Below, one piece after another: positions 39,398 through 49,100 of a DNA stretch of 64,000 bases (positions within the stretch are counted from its first letter, which is position 1; each line of letters opens with the position of its first letter). Below the pieces are notes generated by a model that was given only the letters and a program-made list of their open reading frames with translations, was not told where the DNA came from and ran no database searches. A program made the translations under genes and the position numbers. The stretch is from Mycolicibacter virginiensis (GTDB lineage: Bacteria > Actinomycetota > Actinomycetes > Mycobacteriales > Mycobacteriaceae): the NCBI RefSeq assembly GCF_022374935.2, contig NZ_CP092430.2, positions 4,278,001-4,342,000 on the forward strand. The letters are read 5' to 3'.

Positions 39398-39793
39398 ATG
39401 CGCATCACCACGACTTCTGGCCTGGCGCTCGGCGCGGCAGCCCTCGGCATCCTCGGGGCGGTGGCCGCATCCACGCTGACGGCCAGCAACCCGGCCGACG
39501 CCGCACCGGGAGCCTGCACGGCCGCCGGGCTCGCCAACACTGCCAGTGGCGTGCTGAGCCAGGCCGGTGGATTCCTCAACGACCACCCGGAGACCAACGA
39601 CGTGTTGACCTCGGCGGCCACCATGCCGGCGGACCAGGCCAAGTCTTCGGTGCAGGGTTACTTCATCGGCCACCTCGACCAGCTGGCCACCCTGCAGGGC
39701 ATCGCCCAGCCGCTCACCGACCTGAAGAGTCAGTGCGGCATCGCGGTCTCTCCGACCCAGCTGGCCACCCTGCTGGAGACCGTCAGCAAGTAG
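39398..39793 (+). CDS. Haemophore-like haem-binding secreted protein
   Basis: A 131-residue exported protein: signal peptide of about 36 residues (LALGAAALGILGAVAAST ... ADAAPG), then a small all-helical domain with two cysteines (Cys at GACTAAGLAN and KSQCGIA). This is the pattern of the mycobacterial haem-binding (MHB, Rv0203-like) family, including TASGVLSQAGGFLNDHPETNDVLT and the HLDQLATLQGIAQPLTDL segment. Family members bind haem in the periplasm or medium. It has its own leader (45 bases from aspB, GAAGGGACC before the ATG) and may be separately expressed. Not present at this place in M. tuberculosis as far as I recall. Confidence 0.78.
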   Translation: MRITTTSGLALGAAALGILGAVAASTLTASNPADAAPGACTAAGLANTASGVLSQAGGFLNDHPETNDVLTSAATMPADQAKSSVQGYFIGHLDQLATLQGIAQPLTDLKSQCGIAVSPTQLATLLETVSK

Positions 39794-39802
39794 GTCCGGG
39801 CC

Positions 39803-41077
39803 ATGGCCCTGGCGATCAATGACCACGAAAGGGCCGCGCTGGCTCAGGCGGCCGGTTTCGGGCTGTTCGCCGCGATCACTGGACGCCGGTCGCGGCGGTT
39901 CCCCGTGGGCGGCGCCATTCCGGCCGGCGCGCTGGCCTACACCAGCCGCCGTCCGGTGCAGCCGTTGTCCGAGGTCGAACGGGCGCTGCTGCTGTCGCTG
40001 ATGGCCGGCACCACCGGTTGGCACGACGGTATCGCGCACCATCCCGGGTACTCTCCGGCGCTGCCGAACTACCCCGGCAGCGCCACCGGGCGGGCCATGC
40101 CGTCGGCGGCGGGATTTCACACCAGTCAGCTGTTCTTCACCGACGACACCGGCTGCTACCTGCTGCCTACTCGCGACCAGCCGCCCCAGCCGTTCGCGAC
40201 CGTCGAAGCGTGGATCAGCCACACCGCCGATTCCTATGTGCGCCTCTCGGATTCCCGCCTGCAACTGCCCGCCGAAGAGCCCTACATGGAGGGTCACAAC
40301 ACTTGGATCGGCAACCACCCGGGCAGTCTGCTGGCATTCAACGTGGCAGACCTGGCCGAACACCTGCTGGAGAATCTGTGGTTCTTCGCGGCCAACGGTT
40401 ATCCGATCACCGATGACATCACCGGCCGCGACATCCCCGGCGTGCAGGCCTTTTCCGGCTTGGCGCACGCCGACGACCCGATTCCACTGTCCTTCGTGGA
40501 GCAGTACACCCTGACCGAGGCCAGCGCCGAGCTGTCCATCGCGGCCCACAATGGAGCACTCGGCTTGCAGGCAATGGGCTTGGGCGGCTGGATCTTCGAC
40601 GGCCTGGACCGGTTGTCGGTGCTGGGCGGCTCCGGCGACCCGCGCGCCCCCGGACTGGGATTCGTCGCCGACACCGACCCTCGTTGGCCATTCCCGAATG
40701 TCACCGGATTACCCGGCTACTTCGAGACGCTGTGTCCCCCGCATGTCGCGTCGGTCGCCGAGGGTGTGCGCAAGCTGGTGGCCCGCAAGTTCGGACCGGG
40801 CGGGCCGTCGCACGCCGACACCCCGGGGCCGTGGTCGGACAGCGGGGCGGTGCGCGGTTCGGCACTGCCGCCGGACGGCATCGCCGAACTGGTCACCTGC
40901 GAGGCGTCCTACATTTATGACACCTTCGGGAAACTGCCGGGCACCGTCCCGACCGTGCACGTGCTGATGTACCTGCAGGCCCAGCACCTCGACACCGACT
41001 TCTATGACGAGTTCTACTCCCCCGGCGCGTATCTGCGCACCCACGCCGAGCACCAGCGATGCTGGCACGGCTCATGA
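39803..41077 (+). CDS. Protein of unknown function, 424 residues
   Basis: I do not recognise this protein with confidence. The start ATG lies 9 bases after the haem-binding gene, so the two may be co-transcribed. The N-terminal region (ALAQAAGFGLFAAITGRRSRRFPVGG, LSEVERALLLSLMAGTTG) faintly recalls the R-x-S-x-R-x-F beginning and following helix of nitroreductase/SagB-type proteins, but flavin motifs are not clear. Other notable parts are EPYMEGHNTWIGNHPGSLLAFNVADLAEHL, split as EPYMEGHNTW and NHPGSLLAFN, then ALGLQAMGLGGWIFDGLDRLSVLGG and a C-terminal YLQAQHLDTDFYDEFY and LRTHAEHQRCWHG. No signal peptide or membrane segment is evident. Its stop overlaps the stop of the next, convergent gene by six bases. 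Confidence 0.6.
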   Translation: MALAINDHERAALAQAAGFGLFAAITGRRSRRFPVGGAIPAGALAYTSRRPVQPLSEVERALLLSLMAGTTGWHDGIAHHPGYSPALPNYPGSATGRAMPSAAGFHTSQLFFTDDTGCYLLPTRDQPPQPFATVEAWISHTADSYVRLSDSRLQLPAEEPYMEGHNTWIGNHPGSLLAFNVADLAEHLLENLWFFAANGYPITDDITGRDIPGVQAFSGLAHADDPIPLSFVEQYTLTEASAELSIAAHNGALGLQAMGLGGWIFDGLDRLSVLGGSGDPRAPGLGFVADTDPRWPFPNVTGLPGYFETLCPPHVASVAEGVRKLVARKFGPGGPSHADTPGPWSDSGAVRGSALPPDGIAELVTCEASYIYDTFGKLPGTVPTVHVLMYLQAQHLDTDFYDEFYSPGAYLRTHAEHQRCWHGS

Positions 41078-41551
41078 GCGCCGGCGAACTCCCGCGATGA
41101 CGGTGTAAGCCAGCCCCACCGCCAACAAGATGAACTTCGTCAGTGCCGCGCTACGCGCACGCCGGGCATTGGTGTCGACGTCGACGCCGTCGAGGGCCTT
41201 GAGCAGTGCCACCCCCTCGATCGCATCACCGGCGACTGCGCCGACCGGCAACAGCCGCAACAAGATCGGATGACCGTTGCGGGTACGGACACGCTCGATG
41301 AGCAACAGCGCCCAGGTCCCGTAGGTGAGCATGTAACCGAAGTCGAGCCACAGGGACCACCGTGCCCACCGCCGACCGTCGGCACCCCAGACCGCCACGA
41401 TCTCCTGAACTCGTTCGGCATTGCCGGCCAGCTCAAAGCCGATGATGCCCGGGCCACCCGTCTGGCGCATCCCGCGCTCTGCCACCAGCATCACCGCGGC
41501 GTAGGCGAGAGTCGCCACCGCCGACCAGCCGAGTCGCTTCACCCGGTGCAT
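41072..41551 (-). CDS. Small membrane protein of unknown function
   Basis: A 159-residue protein with about four hydrophobic stretches: LGWSAVATLAYAAVMLVAE near the N-terminus, WSLWLDFGYMLTYGTWALLL in the middle, LLRLLPVGAVAGDAIEGVALL, and FILLAVGLAYTVIAGV at the C-terminus. I chose ATG 41551; a GTG three codons earlier is equally possible. No functional motif was recognised. It converges with the preceding gene, and its start is 21 bases from the third palindromic repeat. Confidence 0.6.
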   Translation of the reverse strand: MHRVKRLGWSAVATLAYAAVMLVAERGMRQTGGPGIIGFELAGNAERVQEIVAVWGADGRRWARWSLWLDFGYMLTYGTWALLLIERVRTRNGHPILLRLLPVGAVAGDAIEGVALLKALDGVDVDTNARRARSAALTKFILLAVGLAYTVIAGVRRRS

Positions 41552-41572
41552 GGTAGGCACCAGCGCGCCCCG

Positions 41573-41628
41573 CGAGTGTGAATCTCACGACGCGACACGC
41601 CGAGTCGGCGTCGCCGGATTCACACTCG
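41573..41628. repeat. Palindromic repeat, copy 3
   Basis: Arms 41573-41593 and 41608-41628 pair at 18 of 21 positions around a 14-base loop beginning GACAC. The left arm shares AATCTCACGACGCGACAC with copy 1. It lies between a membrane-protein gene and the end of hsaB, where M. tuberculosis has nat. Confidence 0.85.
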
Positions 41629-41638
41629 TGGCGAGAAA

Positions 41639-42208
41639 CTACAGCCAGGTGTCGTCGGTGGTGGCGGTGAGGAACGCCTCCAGGTCGTCGCGCCAGTGCG
41701 CCGGAGTGGTCTTGTCCGGCTCGATGCCGGTGTAGTCGCCCCGATAGAACAGCAGCGGCCGCGGCTTCACCTCCGGGACATCCGACAGCGACTGCACCGC
41801 GCCGAACACCACGAAGTGGTCGCCACCGTCGTGCACCGAGGCCACCGTGCAGTCGATGTGGGCCAGCGATCCGCCTAGGATCGGCGACCCCAGCGGGGAC
41901 GGCTGCCAGTCCACACCGGCGAACTTGTCCGGTTCCCGCGAGCCGAAGCGGGCGCAGACGTCCTTCTGCTCCTCGGCCAGGATGTTCACGCAGAACTTTC
42001 CGCTGGATTCGATGGCCTGCCAGGACCGCGACTGCTTGGTCGGGCAGAACAGCACCAGCGGCGGGTCCAGCGACAGCGCGGCGAACGACTGACAGGCGAA
42101 GCCGACCGGCACATCCTCATCCACGGTGGTGATGATCGTGATGCCCGTGCAGAACTGGCCGAGTACGTTGCGGAACGCACGCGGGTCGATCGAGAGGTCG
42201 TCAGTCAC
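41639..42208 (-). CDS. hsaB: HsaB, flavin reductase of the 3-HSA monooxygenase
   Basis: A 189-residue flavin reductase of the HpaC type. It supplies reduced flavin from NADH to HsaA for hydroxylation of 3-HSA in sterol degradation. Flavin-binding segments are PRAFRNVLGQFCTGITIITT, VGFACQSFAALSLDPPLVLFCP (both typical of this fold), FCVNILAEEQ and HFVVFGAVQSL. It starts 2 bases after the hsaC stop on the same strand. It is the last gene in the hsaA-hsaC-hsaB order; in M. tuberculosis nat follows, but it is absent here. Confidence 0.9.
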   Translation of the reverse strand: MTDDLSIDPRAFRNVLGQFCTGITIITTVDEDVPVGFACQSFAALSLDPPLVLFCPTKQSRSWQAIESSGKFCVNILAEEQKDVCARFGSREPDKFAGVDWQPSPLGSPILGGSLAHIDCTVASVHDGGDHFVVFGAVQSLSDVPEVKPRPLLFYRGDYTGIEPDKTTPAHWRDDLEAFLTATTDDTWL

Positions 42209-42210
42209 TG

Positions 42211-43125
<915 letters not shown>

Positions 43126-44316
43126 TCAGACCATGGTGTCGCCGGGCGGCAACCCGAACTCGTGGTTACCGAAGATCATGTATGCGCGCTCCGGGTCGTT
43201 GGCGGCGTGCACCCGACCCGCATGCGCGTCACGCCAGAACCGCTGCACCGGAGCGTCGTTGGACAGCGCGGTGGCACCGGCCGCCTCGAAGAGCCGGTCG
43301 ATGGAGGCGATGGCCCGGCCGGTGGCACGGACCTGGTCACGACGGGCCCGAGCACGCAGCTCGAACGGGATCTCCTGGCCGGCGGACAGCAACGCGTACT
43401 CGTCGCCGACGTTGCCGATCAGCTGACGCCAGCCGGCGTCGATGTCACTGGCGGCCTCCGCGATCCGGACCTTGGCGAACGGGTCGTCCTTGGCCTTCTC
43501 GCCGGCGAACGCCGCACGCACGCGCTTGCCCTGGTGCTCGACGTGTGCCTCGTAGGCGCCGTAGGCCATGCCCATGATCGGCGTCGAGATGGTGGTGGGG
43601 TGAATGGTGCCCCACGGCATCTTGTAGACCGGCGCCGTGTTGGTCTGGTAGCCGCCGGCGGTGCCGTCGTTCATCGCCCGGTAGGACAAGAAACGGTGCC
43701 GCGGCACGAAGGCGTCCTTGACCACGACGGTGTTGCTGCCGGTGCCGCGCAGGCCCACCACGTGCCAGACGTCGTCGATGCGGTAGTCGGAGATCGGGAT
43801 CAGGAAGCTGCCGAAGTCGACCGGCTTGCCGTCCTTGATCACGGGACCGCCCAGGAACGCCCAGGTGGCGTGGTCACAGCCCGACGACCAGTTCCACGAA
43901 CCGTTGACGATGTAGCCGTCGGCGGTCTCGGTGACGACACCGGCGCCCATCGGCGCGTAGGACGAGGAGATCCGGACGTTGGTGTCCTCACCCCAGACGT
44001 CTTCCTGGGCCTGCTGGTCGAACAGCGCGAGGTGCCAGTTGTGCACGCCGATGATGCCGGCGACCCAGCCGGTGGAACCGCAGGCACTGGCCAGCCGGCG
44101 CACTGCCTCGTAGAAGAGGGTCGGGTCGCACTGCAAGCCGCCCCACTGCTCGGGCTGCAGCAGCCGGAAGAAACCGATGTCCTCGAGCGCCTTGACGTTG
44201 GCGTCGGGGAGCTTGCGCAGGTCTTCGGTCTCCTGGGCACGCTCGCGCAACTGCGGCAGAAGCTCGTCGATGGCGGCCAACACCGACTGCGCGTCACGCT
44301 GTTGAATGGACGTCAC
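43126..44316 (-). CDS. hsaA: HsaA, oxygenase of the 3-HSA 4-hydroxylase
   Basis: A 396-residue flavin-dependent monooxygenase with an acyl-CoA dehydrogenase fold. It hydroxylates 3-HSA to 3,4-DHSA using reduced flavin from HsaB. Recognisable: QPEQWGGLQCDPTLFYEAVR, GCDHATWAFLGG, SYAPMGAGVVTE, WHVVGLRGTGSNTVVVKDAFVP, and the C-terminal FWRDAHAGRVHAANDPERAY. It starts at GTG 44316 with GGGAGG 7 bases upstream. It is the first gene of the hsaA-hsaC-hsaB operon, divergent from kshB over a 149-base region that has KstR-type boxes. Confidence 0.93.
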   Translation of the reverse strand: MTSIQQRDAQSVLAAIDELLPQLRERAQETEDLRKLPDANVKALEDIGFFRLLQPEQWGGLQCDPTLFYEAVRRLASACGSTGWVAGIIGVHNWHLALFDQQAQEDVWGEDTNVRISSSYAPMGAGVVTETADGYIVNGSWNWSSGCDHATWAFLGGPVIKDGKPVDFGSFLIPISDYRIDDVWHVVGLRGTGSNTVVVKDAFVPRHRFLSYRAMNDGTAGGYQTNTAPVYKMPWGTIHPTTISTPIMGMAYGAYEAHVEHQGKRVRAAFAGEKAKDDPFAKVRIAEAASDIDAGWRQLIGNVGDEYALLSAGQEIPFELRARARRDQVRATGRAIASIDRLFEAAGATALSNDAPVQRFWRDAHAGRVHAANDPERAYMIFGNHEFGLPPGDTMV

Positions 44317-44333
44317 TAGATTGCCTCCCAGAA

Positions 44334-44347
44334 GTGAACAGGTTCTT
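44334..44347. promoter_or_regulatory. KstR-like half-conserved box near hsaA
   Basis: GTGAACAGGTTCTT carries the AACnnGTT core of the KstR motif but lacks the outer T and A. It lies 18 bases upstream of hsaA. Probably a weaker site in a cluster of three. Confidence 0.5.
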
Positions 44348-44390
44348 CCGGCCCGTTTTCCAACCAGCCTAGAGTGAGATTAGAACACGT

Positions 44391-44404
44391 TCCGTTTTGT
44401 GTCG
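44391..44404. promoter_or_regulatory. KstR operator in the hsaA-kshB spacer
   Basis: TAGAACACGTTCCG matches TnnAACnnGTTnnA at all but the last base. It is the middle one of three sites between the divergent genes and can serve hsaA. Confidence 0.7.
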
Positions 44405-44448
44405 AGCGGGGTGTTCCTGCAGTTGGTAGCAATACCGGACCACTTTTC

Positions 44449-44462
44449 TGTAACCTGTTCTA
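44449..44462. promoter_or_regulatory. KstR operator overlapping the kshB promoter
   Basis: TGTAACCTGTTCTA matches the KstR motif exactly and ends 3 bases before the kshB ATG at 44466. TAACCT inside it could be the -10 element, which would place the transcription start at or next to the ATG. Confidence 0.75.
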
Positions 44463-44465
44463 GTT

Positions 44466-45578
44466 ATGACCGAAGATGAAGGGCGGCCCGTGACGGAGAC
44501 CATTCCGGACGAACCACTCGGTGCTCACGTGCTGGAACTGCAGATCACCGAAGTCGTCACCGAGACCGACGACGCCCGTTCGCTCGTGTTCGGCGTGCCA
44601 GACGGACCGGACGACCCGGAGATCCCCGAGCAGCGGTTGAAGTACTCGCCGGGCCAGTTCCTGACGCTGCGAATCCCCAGCGACCAGACCGGCTCGGTGG
44701 CCCGCTGCTACTCGCTGTGCAGTTCGCCGTTCACCGACAACTCGCTGGCGGTCACCGTCAAGCGGACCGCCGACGGCTACGCATCGAACTGGCTGTGCGA
44801 CAACGCCCACCCCGGCATGCGCATCCACGTGCTGGCGCCCTCGGGCACCTTCGTGCCGAAGTCCCTGGACACCGACTTTCTGCTGCTGGCCGCCGGCAGC
44901 GGGATCACCCCGATGATGGCGATCTGCAAGTCGGCGCTGTCGCAGGGCAGCGGCAAGGTGGTCCTGGTCTACGCCAACCGCGATGAGCGGTCGGTGATCT
45001 TCGGTGCCGCGCTGCGCGAGCTGGTCGACAAATACCCCGACCGGCTGACGGTCGTGCACTGGCTGGAGTCGGTCCAGGGCCTGCCGAGCCGCGCCGCGTT
45101 GGCCCAGCTGGCCGCCCCCTACACCGACCGCCAGGTCTTCATCTGCGGTCCCGGCCCGTTCATGCAGGCTGCCCGCGAAGCCCTGGATGCCTGCGGGGTG
45201 CCGGCCGAGCAGGTCCACCTCGAGGTGTTCAAGTCGCTGGACAGTGACCCCTTCGCCGCGGTCAAGATCGCCGACGCCCCCGAAGGCGAGCAGTCCGCCG
45301 CGCCGGCCACCGTCGTCGTCGAGCTGGACGGCGAGAAGCATGAGCTGGAGTGGCCGCGGCACGTCAAGCTGCTCGACCTGCTGCTTGACAAGGGCCTTGA
45401 CGCCCCGTTCTCCTGCCGAGAGGGGCACTGCGGCGCCTGCGCCTGCGAGCTCAAGAAGGGCAAGGTCACCATGGAGATCAACGATGTGCTCGAACCCCAG
45501 GACCTGGCCGAAGGGCTCATCCTGGCTTGCCAAGCCCATCCCGAGACCGATTCGGTGGAAGTGACCTACGACGAGTGA
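44466..45578 (+). CDS. kshB: KshB, reductase of 3-ketosteroid 9-alpha-hydroxylase
   Basis: A 370-residue ferredoxin-NADP-reductase type electron-transfer protein that feeds KshA, the Rieske oxygenase that opens ring B together with KstD. The N-terminal FAD domain has RCYSLCSSP and the NAD domain LLLAAGSGITPMMAI and FICGPGPFMQ. The C-terminal plant-type ferredoxin has the [2Fe-2S] ligands in SCREGHCGACAC and a later Cys in ILACQ. I kept ATG 44466, which needs a leaderless message because no ribosome site precedes it; GTG 44490 (VTETIPDEPLG) gives a length closer to M. tuberculosis KshB and has AAGGG upstream. KstR sites lie at its promoter. kshA is not in the window. Confidence 0.92.
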   Translation: MTEDEGRPVTETIPDEPLGAHVLELQITEVVTETDDARSLVFGVPDGPDDPEIPEQRLKYSPGQFLTLRIPSDQTGSVARCYSLCSSPFTDNSLAVTVKRTADGYASNWLCDNAHPGMRIHVLAPSGTFVPKSLDTDFLLLAAGSGITPMMAICKSALSQGSGKVVLVYANRDERSVIFGAALRELVDKYPDRLTVVHWLESVQGLPSRAALAQLAAPYTDRQVFICGPGPFMQAAREALDACGVPAEQVHLEVFKSLDSDPFAAVKIADAPEGEQSAAPATVVVELDGEKHELEWPRHVKLLDLLLDKGLDAPFSCREGHCGACACELKKGKVTMEINDVLEPQDLAEGLILACQAHPETDSVEVTYDE

Positions 45579-45601
45579 TGTCCGGTCTAAGTTGGTGCGA
45601 C

Positions 45602-46159
45602 ATGAAGCGGTTGCTGATGATCCCGGCAGCCTTGACGTTGTTAGCGGCGCTGATCCCGGCCGCGACCGCGTCGGCGGCCAGTGACACCAAGACCACGTTG
45701 TTTCCGGTGAACGACGCCGATCAACTGCAGACTCACAGCTGGGTCGACTGCAGCGCTCCGCCGCTGTGCCGGTTCACCGTCGGGGTGCAGTTGCAGACGC
45801 CCGGGGGCCTGACCGGGTTCCCGCCGGATCTGTGGGCCCGCCAGAGCACCGAGATCCGCTCGTCGAAGCGCACCGCCTATCTGGATGTGCACACCGACGG
45901 CGGTGAGGGTTGGTTCAAGGACCGCGGCGGCCCGGGCACCAAGGTGTTCAAGGATGGCACCGGCGCGGTGATCCAGTCGATGTACTACGGCGAGGGCCCG
46001 CCGGAGAAATACCAGACCAATGGCAGCATCGACGTCCTGGAATACTCCACCGGCCGTCCCAAGACCGACGCCAACGTGATCGTCTGCACCCATGTGCAGG
46101 TGGTCTACGCCGGGGTCAACCTGACCACGCCGTCCACCTGCGCCCAGACCGTCTTCTAG
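45602..46159 (+). CDS. Small secreted protein of unknown function
   Basis: A 185-residue protein with a signal peptide ([27 protein letters not shown]; positively charged start, hydrophobic core, AxA cleavage near residue 26), written here only to locate the cleavage site. The mature part has four cysteines ([10 protein letters not shown] and VCTHVQ...STCAQ), which could form two disulfides, and is beta-rich. I do not recognise a family with certainty. The ATG at 45602 was preferred; another ATG lies 24 bases upstream. It begins 23 bases after kshB on the same strand and may be read through from it. Its stop codon overlaps the stop of the nitrate reductase gene on the other strand. Confidence 0.65.
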   Translation: MKRLLMIPAALTLLAALIPAATASAASDTKTTLFPVNDADQLQTHSWVDCSAPPLCRFTVGVQLQTPGGLTGFPPDLWARQSTEIRSSKRTAYLDVHTDGGEGWFKDRGGPGTKVFKDGTGAVIQSMYYGEGPPEKYQTNGSIDVLEYSTGRPKTDANVIVCTHVQVVYAGVNLTTPSTCAQTVF

Positions 46160-49100
46160 TACACGTCGCGCTGGTAGCGACCGGCGGACGATAGCGCCCG
46201 CACATGGGCTTTCGCGGCGTCGCGGGCGAGCAGCCCATGTCCCGCGGCGATATCGCAGATCGCGCGGTCGACCTCCTTGGCCATCTGGCTGGCATCGCCG
46301 CACACGTAGAGGTGCGCACCGTCCTGCAACCACTCCCACACTTCGGCTCCGCGCGCGCGAAGCAGGTCTTGTACATAGACCTTCTCGGGCTGATCGCGAG
46401 AGAACGCCAGATCGAGTTCGGTAAGAAAGCCGCTGGCGTGCATGTCCCTGAGCTCGTCGCGGTAGTAGAAATCGGTGGCGGCATTGCGTTCGCCGAAGAA
46501 CAACCAGTTCCGCCCGCGATGCCCAAGCGCGCGGCGCTGCTGCAGAAACCCGCGGAACGGTGCGACGCCGGTACCCGGCCCGATCATGATCATCGGGGCG
46601 TTGGGGTCCGCCGGCGGCCGGAAATGGTTGGTGGGCTGCACGAATATGCCGATCTCGGCATCGTCGCTTCGGTCCGCCAGATATGTCGAGCACACGCCGC
46701 CGCGCGGCACCCCCCGACACTCATAGCGCACCGCGCCTACCGTCACGTGCACCTCGCCGGGGTTGTCGACGCACGCCGACGAGATCGAGTACATCCGCGG
46801 TGTCAGCGGTTTGAGCACGCCAAGCCAGTCGTCGACGGTGGCCCGGATCGGGATTGCGGCCAGCACATCCACCGACTGGCGACCCCACATCCAATCCGAT
46901 AACGCAGTCTTGTTCTCCGGCCGCAACAGGTCGACGAGCTCGTGATCTTGGCTGCGCTGCGCCACGAACCGTAGCAAATCACCGGTGATACGGGCGATTT
47001 CGAATCGCTCGACCAGCGCCTGCCGCAATGGCATCGAACCGTGCTCGGCGAGCTCGACCACGTGCGTGCCATCGAGGCCGGTCAGCATCAGCCACTCGTC
47101 TACCAGCGCGGCGCTGTTGCGTGGCCACACCCCGAGTGCATCACCGGCCTGATAGCTCAATGTCGCTTCGGGAAGCGCGAACACCAGCTGTCGCACCTCT
47201 TTCGTCGAACCCGGGCCGCTGAGCACCGTGTTACGCATCAGCCTGGTGCGCAGTGGGTTCTTCCTGCTGTAGCGGCCCGATTCCCTCGACGAGCGGGCCG
47301 CGACGGGAGCCGCAACCGCTGCCACAGCCGGAGTCGACACGGCACCCAGGGCGCCGCGGAGCGTTCTGAACCATTCGTCGACGGCATCGTCGTAATCGGG
47401 CTCGCAGTCGACACGGTCCAGGATTCGGGTAGCGCCGAGCTCGGCCAGCCGAGTGTCGAGTTTGCGCCCGTAACCACAGAAGTCGTCGTAGTTGGAGTCG
47501 CCCAGCGCCAACACGGCGTAGCGGGTGTCGGTGAGTTGTGGTGTCCCGTCGGCGGACAACTCCTCCCATAGGACCGCGCCGTTGTCGGGCGGGTCACCGT
47601 CACCGGTGGTGCTGGAGACCACGATCAGCTGTCGGGTTGCCGACAGGCCGCTCACCGGGAAGTCGTTCATCGTGTGCAACGCGACCGGCAGTCCGGCCTC
47701 GCCGAGGTGGGCCGCGCAGCGGGCGGCCACCTCTTCGGCATTGCCGGTCTGCGAGGCCCACAACACCACGATGGACTCCGGGCGCGACCCATCGGCCTGA
47801 GATCGGCTCGGGGGAGCCGCCGGCGTGGGATGTCGGGAGTACAGCCCGGCCAGCAGGCCGTCGACCCACATTCGGGTGGCCGGCTCCAGAGGGGCATTGG
47901 CCGGCACCGTCGGCACCCCGGTTGCGCTGCGCCCCGCCTCGGTGCGAAGTGCGGTCAGCAATCCACTCAAATAGATGCGCTCCATGGGAGCGAATGAGGG
48001 CACGGTGGTCACGGATTCCCCACTGAGCCCGAATAATTCGATAAGGGTGTCCACCTGGTCCAAGCTGACCCCGCCGGCCTGCGGCGTCTCGGGCGTTTCC
48101 AGTTCGAGCGGCGATTCGACAACCACCTTGGCCAAGGTCACCGCACACGCCTTGTACTCGGGCTGTTGCGATGTCGGGTCGACGGCGTCATTGGTGACGG
48201 CGTTGATCGACAGGTACTCACCGAACGCGTCGTTCCAGTGAAACGGTGCGAAGCAGTTCCCCGGACGCACCCGGTCGGTGACCACCGCCGGCAGCACAGC
48301 CCGGCCCCGGCGCGAGGCGATCTCCACCGGGTCGCCGTCGACGATGCCCAGCCCGGCGGCGTCGTCGGGGTGAATCTCCACGAACGGGCCCGCGTTGAGC
48401 TTGTTGAGCTTGGCGACTTTTCCGGTCTTGGTCATGGTGTGCCACTGATGCGGCAGCCGCCCGGTGTTGAGCAGGAACGGATAGTCGTCATCGGGCATCT
48501 CGTCGGGCAGCAGATGCGGGCGGGCGAAGAAGACGGCTCGGCCGGACTCGGTCGCGAACGCCAACCGCGGCACGCTGCCGTCCTCGCGGACCAGCTGCGT
48601 CTGACTGGCCCCGTCGTTGAGGTAGCGGATGGGGTGGCGGTTCTGCCCGCTCTCCGGCGGGCACGGCCACTGGATCGGCGTCTGACGCAATCGCTCGTAG
48701 GTGATGCCGCGTAAGTCGTAGCCGGTCTTGGGGTTGGCGAATCGTTTGATCTCTTCGAACACGTCTTCGGCGCTCGAGTAGTCGAACGCCTTGGCGTATC
48801 CCATTTCTGCCGCGACGCGGGCGATGATCTGCCAGTCCGGCAACGATTGACCAACCGGGTCGACCGCCCGTTGAAAGAGCGTGAGATTGCGCTCGGAGTT
48901 GACCATCACTCCATCGCACTCAGTCCACAGCGCCGCCGGCAGCAGCACGTCGGCGTAGGCACTGGTCTCGTTCTCGGCGAACGCATCCTGGGCGATCACC
49001 AGCTCGGCCCGTTCCAGCCCCTCCAGCACGGTTTTTCGATTCGCCACGGTCGCAACCGGGTTGGTGCAGATGATCCAGCACGCCTTGATCTGGCCATCGG

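Noticed and set aside
38852..40549. 565-codon frame antisense to aspB and its neighbours
   Set aside because: Spans several real plus-strand genes and a spacer and resembles no protein.
44460..45539. 359-codon frame antisense to kshB
   Set aside because: kshB on the other strand has complete FAD, NAD and [2Fe-2S] motifs.
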